A stretch of DNA of 64,000 nucleotides from Hofstenia miamia (Eukaryota > Xenacoelomorpha > Acoela > Hofsteniidae), in assembly GCA_900660155.1 (NCBI GenBank), contig CABFPE010000166.1, positions 1,041,770 through 1,105,769 on the forward strand, in the 5' to 3' direction. The notes under the pieces were generated by a model. It had not been told where the DNA came from, made no database searches, and worked only from the letters and a program-made list of their open reading frames with translations. This document shows positions 25,601 through 37,600 of the stretch, one piece after another (the stretch's first letter is position 1; every line of letters starts with the position of its first letter). A program made the position numbers and the translations under genes.

Positions 25601-28600
25601 CAATTCCCAACAGCTTTATTAAAAGACTTTTTGCTTCAATCCCTGATTGCCTTGAAGATGTTACCGATCAAAGGGACACCCTACAAAATATTAGAAGCGA
25701 AAATTTTGTTAAGTGCTTATATTGCATCCATTATTAATTTATCTTAATTGAATTTACTTTTTTCGGATTTGCTCATTTGTTAACATTTTTTTCAGATGGC
25801 CGAATACAATTTTCCAACACAGGTTTTCTAATTTTGATTAAATATTACTAGGCAATTGTTATTCTACATTAGACATACAGATTTTCCTTTCTCAATCAAA
25901 GTAACACTTAGTTATAATCTTAGACACACTCTATCCAATGAATGTTCATTATTTATTCAAAATAATATTGTGAAGTTTTAAAAAGTATTATGTCTTGCTA
26001 TATTTTATGTTATATTTCCGTAAAATCCGCTTTTGTTGTGTTTGTATTGTAATTTCTTGGATCTTTTTTTCAATTCGTTGTTTATCTGTCCTTGAATTTA
26101 GTCTACTTCCAGTGTACTATGTACGTGCTATAATTTTCAAAGATAAAATGAGTCTGCGTAAAAAGTAAATTCTTTCCAATGAAGTTGATCAGGCAATTCT
26201 ACCAAAATAACTATTGATGATAAAATATATTGTCTAAATCACTTCTACTAATTAATCTTAATTTACCTATGTGTTACACACGTTTAGCAAAACAACATTT
26301 ATGTAATCAATGAAAAATCACTCATTGTCTCTTAGGCCACGGTTAGACTACGTGATATGTAGCAAGAAAAGAAACAAAATCACGTCGAAACGCCAAGATA
26401 ATTGGCTTTCAGTCCTCCGTAATTTCTATGCAATTGGAATGAACTCTTTTTGTGTAAACTATCTACTTTTCTTCACATGCAAAAATAATAAATGACAATG
26501 AGGTATGCACTTTGTCCAAATGCTATCACTGGTTATAGACCTTTTGCAGATATCTTTCCTATGTGAACTTATACAAAATGCAGATCGGTCAAACGTGTTC
26601 ATCTCTTTTGGTTATTTTTCCAGCTCGGAGTTTGAAATATGGACCAAGGCACCCTCTCATCGTTTTGTGGCACTTTGTCTGCCATTATATTTCAAAAAAT
26701 GTATCAATTTCTAGAAATTTTTGAAAATTATTTTTTCTACGTCAGCTCTTAACTTATGCATGAAAAAGCTTTGGAATGTAGCCTTCAATTTCCTACTTTT
26801 AGAATTTGAAGATAGTTCTTGCTAAGTTCTTCATACAAGTATTCAGTAGATTAAAATTGAGAACACATTAAACTTTTAAGCATTCATTTTTCTAATTCAG
26901 CATTATTCGGCATGGCCATTTTTCCATTTTTTGGAGAATATGCTTAATGCCTTAGTTTTCTTTAATTTTTCTCTAATTTTTTCTCTAAGTCATTTATTGG
27001 ATCCAACTTACACTCTACAGCGAATTTTGATATTGAATTATTTTACACATTCTAAATAGAAGTTAGTAGAAATGAGCAATATCAATGATAGACCCAAACC
27101 GTAAGTTGAATTGAATTGGTCATTGGTAACTTCATTAAATTTGCTTATATATACCAAACATTTACTTATATTTAACAAATGAAGGATGTTGTTAAAATGA
27201 TGCATTAAACAAAAATCTTAATATTACCACTATTCAATAATCATTGGTTATCAAAGTCTACCTAAATTAATGATGATTCGTTCGACTTCAATTCATTCAA
27301 TTTTGCAATCACAATAAACGTCACTATTTTGTATGACGTGCTGTTGATCAGTGTTCCGTTTCTGCATAGCCTAGTACATTAATTTTTTTATTTTACTTGA
27401 GCTCATTCGATTAGTAAGTTTAATATTTGATTCCAGTTGAAAGCCCCCTTCCACAAAGCCCTCTTAGATTTGTATTGAAACCTTTTTCCTAGATGAAGTG
27501 GTCGATGAAATCGATGGAATCGTTCAAAATGAGTTAACCGTCACCAAAGATGATTTTTACGACCAAATTGATGTGAGGAAGTGCTATAAATCTTTTTCAA
27601 CTCCTAGAGGATATATATTCATTATCAACAATTACAAGTTTCAGTTAGTATAGATTTTAGTGATTAAATTTTCTATTCAATGATTGTTTCTCTTATAGTA
27701 CTGCTCATAGGGTCTGAGATTTACTTTGGTTTTTAGACGAACACTATCTAAAGGTATGGTCAGACTATTGATTTTTTATCAGAAGATATTTTTAGGGAAA
27801 ACCTTCGTTGAAATACTGTTCACGGTAGCGATTCTGTGATATATCATAGATAATCTGGCATCGATTTACTAACACGCAGCTATATTTTGATTTAAAGTAG
27901 TAAGAAAACCACTCTTAAGAAAAAAATTGATTAAACTCTATAGTTGAAGTATTTCAACTTCAATAATTAGTTTTCTCACTCAGTTAGTTATTTGAAGCAA
28001 AGTTAAATTCGAGCAGCGCTTTGAGTAGCAACTTTCATCAGTTGAAATTTTTTCAGATATGAGTTATCAATGTTTATCACGTGTTAAGAAGGCAGAGCGA
28101 TTTTCAGCAGCCGGTAAATTGAGAGATGATAAAAATCTAGTCTAAGCACAACTCAGGGTGTTTCACCAAATATTATTTAAGAATATTTTTATAGTTTTGA
28201 CTTAGTGTACGTTAACTATATCTAAGACTCTGCATAGCTTACAGAATTGAGAGATGATAAAAATCTAGTCTAAGCACAACTCAGGGTGTTTCACCAAATA
28301 TTATTTAAGAATATTTTTATAGTTTTGACTTAGTGTACGTTAACTATATCTAAGACTCTGCATAGCTTACAGTTCAGCAATTCCCGGTGTTAATATCGCT
28401 GATTGATCGATATTGTTTAAGAAATTTATTTCTTTAGAAACCTTCAAAACAGAGTTGGTGCTGAGAAAGATGGGGTAAATCTTGAGCAATTATTCGTAGC
28501 TATGGGATACAAAATGTGGAAGCCGTTAAAAACCTCTTCCAATCTTACTCTTGCACAGATGAAGAATGATATCGTTGCATTCGCCGAAGATCCTTGTCAT

Positions 28601-31600
28601 AAAAAATGCCATTCTGCAATTTTGTTTGTTTCTTCCCATGGTTCGAACAATGGAATTGCAGGAACTGATGGAAAAGATACTGATCAAAAAAATACGTTTA
28701 TATCAGAAGATTATATAATTACTGCCTTTGCAAAATCTGAAAGCCTTCGGAGTCGTCCAAAACTTATATTTTTCCAAGCATGCCGTGGCTCAAAACTAGA
28801 TGAAGGTTTCAGTAAGGGTTTAGATCTAATTTTAACCTTAAACTGTCTACCGTTTTTCCACAAGCTCAAACACTTTTCTCCAAGCCTATTGTCAAATTTG
28901 AAAATCCTGAGATATGGATGTATCTATTGATTAACGTGCTTGGATGTAATTTTGGAAATGTGTACTAAACTGTATTGCTGTGGTTGAAGTACTTGAAACT
29001 ATTAACTATTTTTTATGAAAATTCCTATTTTTAACAGTTTGTAATTATCCTCCATGCCAAACATGCAGGTAATCAGAATGTCTAAAGTTCATGGGCACAA
29101 CAATTAAACTTCTGTGGATAAAATTCCTAAACGCATTGAGGCGTACTGTATCCGAAATTAGCAGAGACACTCCTCTATCCTGTGGTCGCTTCAGGTTTTC
29201 NTAGTGATTAAATTTTCTATTCAATGATTGTTTCTCTTATAGTACTGCTCATAGGGTCTGAGATTTACTTTGGTTTTTAGACGAACACTATCTAAAGGTA
29301 TGGTCAGACTATTGATTTTTTATCAGAAGATATTTTTAGGGAAAACCTTCGTTGAAATACTGTTCACGGTAGCGATTCTGTGATATATCATAGATAATCT
29401 GGCATCGATTTACTAACACGCAGCTATATTTTGATTTAAAGTAGTAAGAAAACCACTCTTAAGAAAAAAATTGATTAAACTCTATAGTTGAAGTATTTCA
29501 ACTTCAATAATTAGTTTTCTCACTCAGTTAGTTATTTGAAGCAAAGTTAAATTCGAGCAGCGCTTTGAGTAGCAACTTTCATCAGTTGAAATTTTTTCAG
29601 ATATGAGTTATCAATGTTTATCACGTGTTAAGAAGGCAGAGCGATTTTCAGCAGCCGGTAAATTGAGAGATGATAAAAATCTAGTCTAAGCACAACTCAG
29701 GGTGTTTCACCAAATATTATTTAAGAATATTTTTATAGTTTTGACTTAGTGTACGTTAACTATATCTAAGACTCTGCATAGCTTACAGTTCAGCAATTCC
29801 CGGTGTTAATATCGCTGATTGATCGATATTGTTTAAGAAATTTATTTCTTTAGAAACCTTCAAAACAGAGTTGGTGCTGAGAAAGATGGGGTAAATCTTG
29901 AGCAATTATTCGTAGCTATGGGATACAAAATGTGGAAGCCGTTAAAAACCTCTTCCAATCTTACTCTTGCACAGATGAAGAATGATATCGTTGCATTCGC
30001 CGAAGATCCTTGTCATAAAAAATGCCATTCTGCAATTTTGTTTGTTTCTTCCCATGGTTCGAACAATGGAATTGCAGGAACTGATGGAAAAGATACTGAT
30101 CAAAAAAATACGTTTATATCAGAAGATTATATAATTACTGCCTTTGCAAAATCTGAAAGCCTTCGGAGTCGTCCAAAACTTATATTTTTCCAAGCATGCC
30201 GTGGCTCAAAACTAGATGAAGGTTTCAGTAAGGGTTTAGATCTAATTTTAACCTTAAACTGTCTACCGTTTTTCCACAAGCTCAAACACTTTTCTCCAAG
30301 CCTATTGTCAAATTTGAAAATCCTGAGATATGGATGTATCTATTGATTAACGTGCTTGGATGTAATTTTGGAAATGTGTACTAAACTGTATTGCTGTGGT
30401 TGAAGTACTTGAAACTATTAACTATTTTTTATGAAAATTCCTATTTTTAACAGTTTGTAATTATCCTCCATGCCAAACATGCAGGTAATCAGAATGTCTA
30501 AAGTTCATGGGCACAACAATTAAACTTCTGTGGATAAAATTCCTAAACGCATTGAGGCGTACTGTATCCGAAATTAGCAGAGACACTCCTCTATCCTGTG
30601 GTCGCTTCAGGTTTTCCATATCCTTGTTAGTTTGTGAGTTATAACCGTTTGGATTTTTTCAAGAACCCATTAAAATTATAAAAAAATTCCTGGTCAATTT
30701 AAGGTTACGATACATGTTAACATACTATGATAATAAGTTTTATAACTTGTTATTTTACGGTACGAAGATTTTTTATTAGAAAAAACTGTTCAATCTTGCA
30801 TTTTCATTCACTTTTAGGTTACAATAAGTCTTCGGATTGGAAACTAAATTCGGCTTTGGAATCGAGTTTTCAAATCTTTTGGAGCAGAGCCGAGGTCCTG
30901 TTCTGAGTCTGGCGTTGTATTAATAAATATAGTACTATATCTCGTAATGAATTTTTTTAATTTGGATTGCCATTCAATTCTTGAATTTCATTAGAATAGT
31001 GAAAAAAAGATATTGGTCTGCAACTAATATTGATAAAACAATTTTTACTATGTGATTCGAATGAACACCAAAAAATGGATTAAAATTATTAGTAATGCTT
31101 ACATTTGTTTCGAATTGTTTTCTTATTAAAATAAAAAAAATTACAAAAAACATTAAGCGAAAAACACAATTCTGTATCTTATTTCCTTGACTATGTCCTT
31201 TTTACATGTGTATGGAATTCGGTTCATATTTCGAAGTGTGAATAGTTTTTTTTATATTGTGTAAAATTGAACATATTTTGAAAGACTTCTTTTCGAAATC
31301 GGCTCACTTGTTAGAATTGAAAAATCGAAATTGTTGCAGTTCGCTCTTTAACAAAATTAAACACAGAAAGAAGGTCCTTCAAAAACAATGTCGATATATT
31401 AGCATTCTAATGATCGTAACCTCGACGTATTTTTGATTTATTGAGCTCATTATTTCATAAAAAACTGTTCCAATGAATGAATATTTCTTGCTTTACAGTT
31501 TTTTTGATTGAACTTATGATCCGCATTTTTTAATATGTCACAGGTTATTTTTGCTTTATAAATATTTGAAATTCTGCACAGTTCAAGTCGAACAGTGAAT

Positions 31601-34600
31601 TGTACTTTTTAATTGTAAGTTTTCGAACAGGCCTTTTATCATTTTTGACGTATTGTCCCCAACGTAAACACTAAAACAGTCATCTTTAACAAAGTCGTAT
31701 GAAACCAATAATTGGCTCGGAAAACTACATTCTCACGAAAATTTCATGGGGTCAAAACTATTCAATACACTTAAAGGTTATGAATTTAAAGGATTGTAAT
31801 ACTAATCTAAGCCTTATGAACTCATTGCGGAAATTAATTTTTTGACAATTTGTTTCACTGTCAATTTAAAATAATCTTATACCACAGCGCTTTGGGAAGA
31901 TGCTTAAATCACCGTACATCTCATATCTGTATTGTAAATTATATTATATCCAGATTTTTTTGCTTATGATTTAGCTAATTACGTTGTCGAATATTTTCAT
32001 ACTTCATTTAGTTTATTTGTGACAATATCCAAATCAAAATGTAAAAGAGCTATTTGTTTATCTTTCAAAAATGTGGGATGTCCAAAAGCAGTCATTTTGT
32101 AAAAATGGATTATCAAAAAAATAATTTTAATCACTTACAGAAAAATTCTAAATTAATTATGTATTTCGCATGTAGTTCCGAAATGGGTAGATGCTGAAGT
32201 ATTTTTAATGATTTGATATTGATGTTGGAATTTGCTTTCAAATTGGCTGCTCAATTGAATTTATTTTTTAGTATTAATTTTTATGTAATTATTTGATTAA
32301 TTAAAGCACAGTCTTTAGTCATATTAATTTTTCGTTCTATTTCTTCTAAGGTTTCGAATTAGTTGCAACTTAAGTATTGGAACTAAGCAACAATTATAAA
32401 CTAAATCCAGAAATTCACCATAAATTAGGTAAAATGAAGACCTATTAAATTTCGTACAACTCCAATCCTTATTGTAAATAACAAGTCATTGATTTCCTAA
32501 CAATTTCCCATTGTGTCAATAAATATAATTTAGTTCAATCTCAATACACCCTGCATTAATGAACATAACATCACCTATTGTATCTAATTTCAACATATTC
32601 ATGATTTAGCGTATCCAGTCCAAAATTTGATGGTGTAAACATTAAATCCTGATCCAATGGTTAAGTCCAATTTTATGGCTTCCATGATAACAATGAAAGG
32701 TTGATTTTCTTGGTTGTCATCTACAAATTGGTGAAAGTAATGTTATGAAAAATTGTTACTTATTTTCAAACAATTCTCCCTAACATAGTGCTATAGATGT
32801 GCTTTCATTCATTCATTAACAAACTCATTGGAGCAACTCATTGCGACTCTTGCATTTTACATATTGTATCAATTTTACAATTGGAATAATGTACTATGCA
32901 CTGGTCTAACTAAATATTTTCAATATTTCATATTATTTGAAGTTGTAGTGAACTCGAGGCGGAATTGCATTCCCAAATGTTAGATTTCCTACTCTTTTGT
33001 CGTGTTTTTTATAATTTGCTAGTTTAAAAATGCTATTGGACTGTTTTATTATTTCTATTAGCATACATTGGGCTATTATTTTTTAGAATTTCTTCTATTT
33101 TATTTCGAGCAGAGTAATTTTTTTATTTGTAAGAAATGTAATCACAGGTAGATTAGATGACATGATGCTTATCAATTTCTTCGTCAGTCGTAAAATTCAG
33201 GTTAACACTATCGAAATGAACCGTATTTTCAATCAAAGGACTGTTTCGATACCTTAGAGCATTTAATAACACATCTATTTTATAACAAATGTGATGAGCA
33301 ATGTCTCAAACTTCATATTTATTTGTGTTGTGTAATTTTATTTTAATTTTAAAAATTTGGTTTTGAGCTCTGTTTGATAATACATTCAATCTATTTTTTT
33401 TTCAACATCATTACATATTTTTATGTTAGCTCCTGATGAATTCGATGCCATCGATTTGAAAAGAGTTGACATTTCAGAATCACCGGCAAAGCCTTCTGCT
33501 ACACAAACACTTCCTTCGCATCAGGATTTCTTTATTTCGCATGCAACGTTTGACGGAATGGTAGCCTTTCGAAAGCGTTCTGCTGGATCATATTTTATCA
33601 TGGTTATTTTATTTATTTTATTTCATATTTTGATTTATTAATTATATTCGATTAGGTGTAACAATAAGATGAAAGATTTATTAGAACTATTATGGAAAAC
33701 AGTGTTATCACTTTAAATTTTACAAAAATAAAAATAAATTTAATTATTGGGGGGGAATTAGTAATTTATTAATTATCTTTAAGTTTATAAGCTGAAATTT
33801 AATTCCTTCCTCCAAACCTCCTTCTAATAACATTGATTCGTATATCAAATACAAAATTCACAGGTTTTGTTCATGTATCTGTTATTTTGTTTGATGTATT
33901 GAAGTACCGCATTATCGCGCTTTTATTGTTTGCTTTCGTAGAACTACGAGTAACTTTCTCTCCAATCAGCATCTGAATAACTCACTATTTGCAGATTTTA
34001 ATCTGTATGCTTATAATAAATAATTGATGTTTTTAAAATACCTTAAATTTTTATTGCAGCAATAAAATGTTGCTTCAACAGATGTTTTTTTTTAAATTTC
34101 GATAAATAATTTACTGCAAAAGTTATATCCGGTAGGGTAGCTGTAAATAAATACTTTGGTGAGAAAATTAGTTGTTAATATATTTTAGAATCCATTTTTC
34201 ATTGGAATTTGTTACAAAAATCAATCTTACAGTTGCTCATGTTATATTTGTCAAATAATTTCTTCAAATATAAGTTTTCATCAACATTAATATCAGTTTC
34301 ATTTTGCGTTCTCGTAATGCAACTTGCTTCACTTTTTGATTCCGATATTATTTTTGATAATGTTTTAATTTGTTTTTCAGCGAAAATAATATCAACCCAC
34401 ACGATTAGATACCTAGAAAAGTCACAACATCTTACGCTATATTAATTTGTTTAGTGCGTATACACACATAGACTCTTCTCAAGACATTCAAAATAGCATT
34501 TTCGTGCTTCGCATCAACAATTACAAGGAAATAGGTGGATGATTAGGGATGATTCGACATAATTTTAACTACAATTTTATTTACTGAATGTTTTAGTTAA

Positions 34601-37600
34601 AGTCACAGCTAATACCACTTTTTGTGCAAATAGTCTGGCAATTAACCTCAGACTGTGTATCATGTTTGAAGGGCCAATTTTTCTTTTCATGGAAAACTCT
34701 GCCAGAAAAATTGAATTTTTAATGCTAAAAACATTAAAAAGTTACCATAAGTAGGAAATTTTCTAGTGATTAGATCAATGTTCAGGTGTCTGTTAGGTCA
34801 ATTTGTGAACCGCTCTGTTGTAAGCTTAGAATTTAGTCTTTGAAATTACTAAAATGTAAACATTTTTTAAATAGCCTATTCAATTAAACAGTTTAAAATT
34901 CCTATGCTTTTAAAATTAAAGCTATGTTCTCGTTCATCTTTGATTATCAAGAACTATTTTGTGGCTCATTTAGACTTTGATCTATAAACCACTAATATTT
35001 CGGTGACAAAGTATTTTTTGCAAATGAAATTTTCTTAAGAGGAGAATTCCCAATTTTATTAGGGAAATGATTCATAGAACCAGGAGAAGTCGACAAAATG
35101 GCGATGAAAAGTAAAACAATTAAAGTCATTGATTTTTAATCCCATTGAATTGTCTTAGATATGTTTTAATATCTATTTACTTTTATATCTCTTGCCGAAT
35201 CCATTTACAATTAAACGAGTTAAATGCACATGTAACATTGACGTTTTCAGATTCCCTAATATAATCTTCAGAGCAGAAAAGACCTCTTAGCAATTTTAGT
35301 AGAGCCGAAGACATTCCCTTTAGAATATCAGTAAAATGACTAAGAATCGCATCCAGATTTGACTTCTCTCTATGAACAATAGCACTAAGAGTGTTAACAA
35401 GACAATGGTTGTTTTCCAATTCACTTTTGATTGAAGGCCATTTTTCCAGAATATGATCTCAGTAGTAGCACATAGATTTTATTTGATTTATGTTTGAAAG
35501 TGGGGGGGGTGCAATAATATTATTTTGCGGTGCAATACACACCCATGGGTTTCAGTTTCTTGGTTTAATTGCAGTTATGTTTAATTTTTACAATTTAGTA
35601 GACGCGATGCTCCTTTAAAGAATGAGTTATGCAATGTAATCATAGAGTCATCAATTTTGTTCTAACGTTCACTAATACATGTGTCAATATTGCACGATTT
35701 TGAAATTTCTTAATAGGCTTGTTTGAAAATGTTCGAAAGATTTTTTGTCCTTTTGCATCACACCAGGCAGGTTAAGATTGTTGATATGCAATTCATTTAT
35801 ACGTATCATGCTAGTGCGAATATTACGGCAGAAGACATTGTGTTAACTGCATGTAACAAAATAAACACAGCTAACTAATTATCATAAGACATACATTTAA
35901 TTTATTCAATAATTTGTTTGTCTTTTTGTCTGCTGCAATCTGGACGAGATCGAATTCACCAATGAACTGCAACATTCTAGCGTAATTTGAAGGCACACTA
36001 CTTTCTTAATTTTCTGTTTAAATCGTCCAAAATGTTGGGTTTAAGCTTTCCTACAGTTTTCATAGCAATTGTCCAATAATTTTATATCGGGTTGGAATCT
36101 GATGAGCTACCAGTCCATGTGTCAAGAATCTCTACATTATTTCCTACCATCTAATCATGCACCCATTTTGTATTGCGTACAGGTGAGGTGCACCACCGTA
36201 CTGAAAATAAAACTATTATGTCGCTCCATCGAAGCTGGAAGCTTTTCTTTCGGGATTTTCAAATAAACTGCAGCTTATAGGTGGTTTTTGGTGGCACAAA
36301 TTACAGCATTTCCTTCCCTGATGCTGAAATCGCATTGTAGTGAGAAAATGGTTTACCTAGGACAAGGTGTGAGATTTCTATTTCAAATCCTTATTAAAAG
36401 ATGTTGTTTTTGAAAATCTGCTCTACTCCTTTCGATGTGAAATTCGACTGAACTAGAATTTCAGATATAGTCAAATGGTCTGTGCAGCTGGATTTTTGGA
36501 AACAAGTAGATTGCAATGATATTTTCAAATACGAATTGCCATGTCAAAAACACCATCATGACATTGCCAAGAGGGGATAATGATCAAAATCAATGAAACA
36601 TTATTTGGCCTAAAAATTCAGACACTTCATACAAAACTTTCATCATATTAACATAACTCTTCTTCAGAGACGCCATTAATTTTATAAGAACTTCTTTTTG
36701 TTACCTTCATCTTGCATTTCTTTATTTGAAGTTTAGTCACATTTTACAGAGTCTCTTTAGAAATACCATTACTATGAGCACTTTTGTAATAATTGTCTGG
36801 CATTAGCGACTATACCAAAGATGTTAATACGAACTTAAAGCATTGAGGTTTCATGTAATTTTACAAACCTATATCAGTAGAGATTTGTATATCTCGACCC
36901 TTTTTCATAATTTCAGATTGTTGAATCTTTTGGTTATGCACATTTAATCGTAGTCATTTAAGTTTTCGTCTACAGTTTTGTCGAAATCTTCACTACCTCC
37001 GCTAAGAAGTGCAATGTCCTCATCAGAAGAGGAGGAAACCTTCATTCATACTCCTTCTGGTTTTATGATTTGGAGATGCAGATAGACTGGTGAATACGTT
37101 TCACCGGTCCTTGGCCCATAAAAGTTTGACAACTAAAGCCGGTTTAATCTTGAGAATGCTTTGGCGCACCTGGCACTCAGACCGTTGATCTGTGTTAAGT
37201 CTGATTAGCAGAGTGAAGCTGAACGTTGAACTTCAATTAAAAGGCTTCTGCCTCTCCCGCTTTAGCCAACCAAGGCTTCTAACGGTGGTAACTAGGTGAG
37301 CGTCTGCTGAAATCTGCAAATCACTGTGATATTGCAAACTACCTCACACAAAGCACAGTAAACGCTGGCCTTTGACCAATTCCATAGGCCATAACAGCCG
37401 CATGATGCGCATTCATGAATTGGAACCAGCGCAGTTTTACTTATAGTGTTTCCAATGCATCGCCGTCCCAACATGCACATGGTACACATGGCAGCACCTT
37501 TTGACCTTTTGTTTAACGTCCACAGTAGGTACTGGGATCCGTTCTGCAACGCGCCCGTCCAGCGTTATTTCAGCACCAGCGATCGTAATTGTCTCTCCCG

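Larger units (their letters stand above)
27658..30616 (+). repeat. Tandem duplicate of the p20 exon region, probably an assembly artefact
   Basis: 27658-29200 and 29202-30616 are the same sequence except that the first copy holds an extra 128-bp unit. The single N at 29201 lies exactly at the junction. Exon, intron and noise positions are all identical as far as I compared. Two alleles or two contig ends placed in series explain this better than a real duplication. Confidence 0.85.

Noticed and set aside
28438-30227. Two p20 exons as a real mutually exclusive pair
   Set aside because: They encode the same protein, their introns are also identical, and an N marks the junction. An assembly cause is simpler.
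34199-34445. Overlapping frames on both strands in the last intron
   Set aside because: AT-rich chance frames. The tempting acceptor TTTTTCAG at 34372-34379 leads to an immediate stop in the caspase phase.
35183-35419. 78-codon minus frame (ENNHCLVNTLSAIVHREKS...)
   Set aside because: It reads like protein but I cannot assign it to a family or to neighbouring exons. It may be transposon-derived, so it is not listed as a gene.
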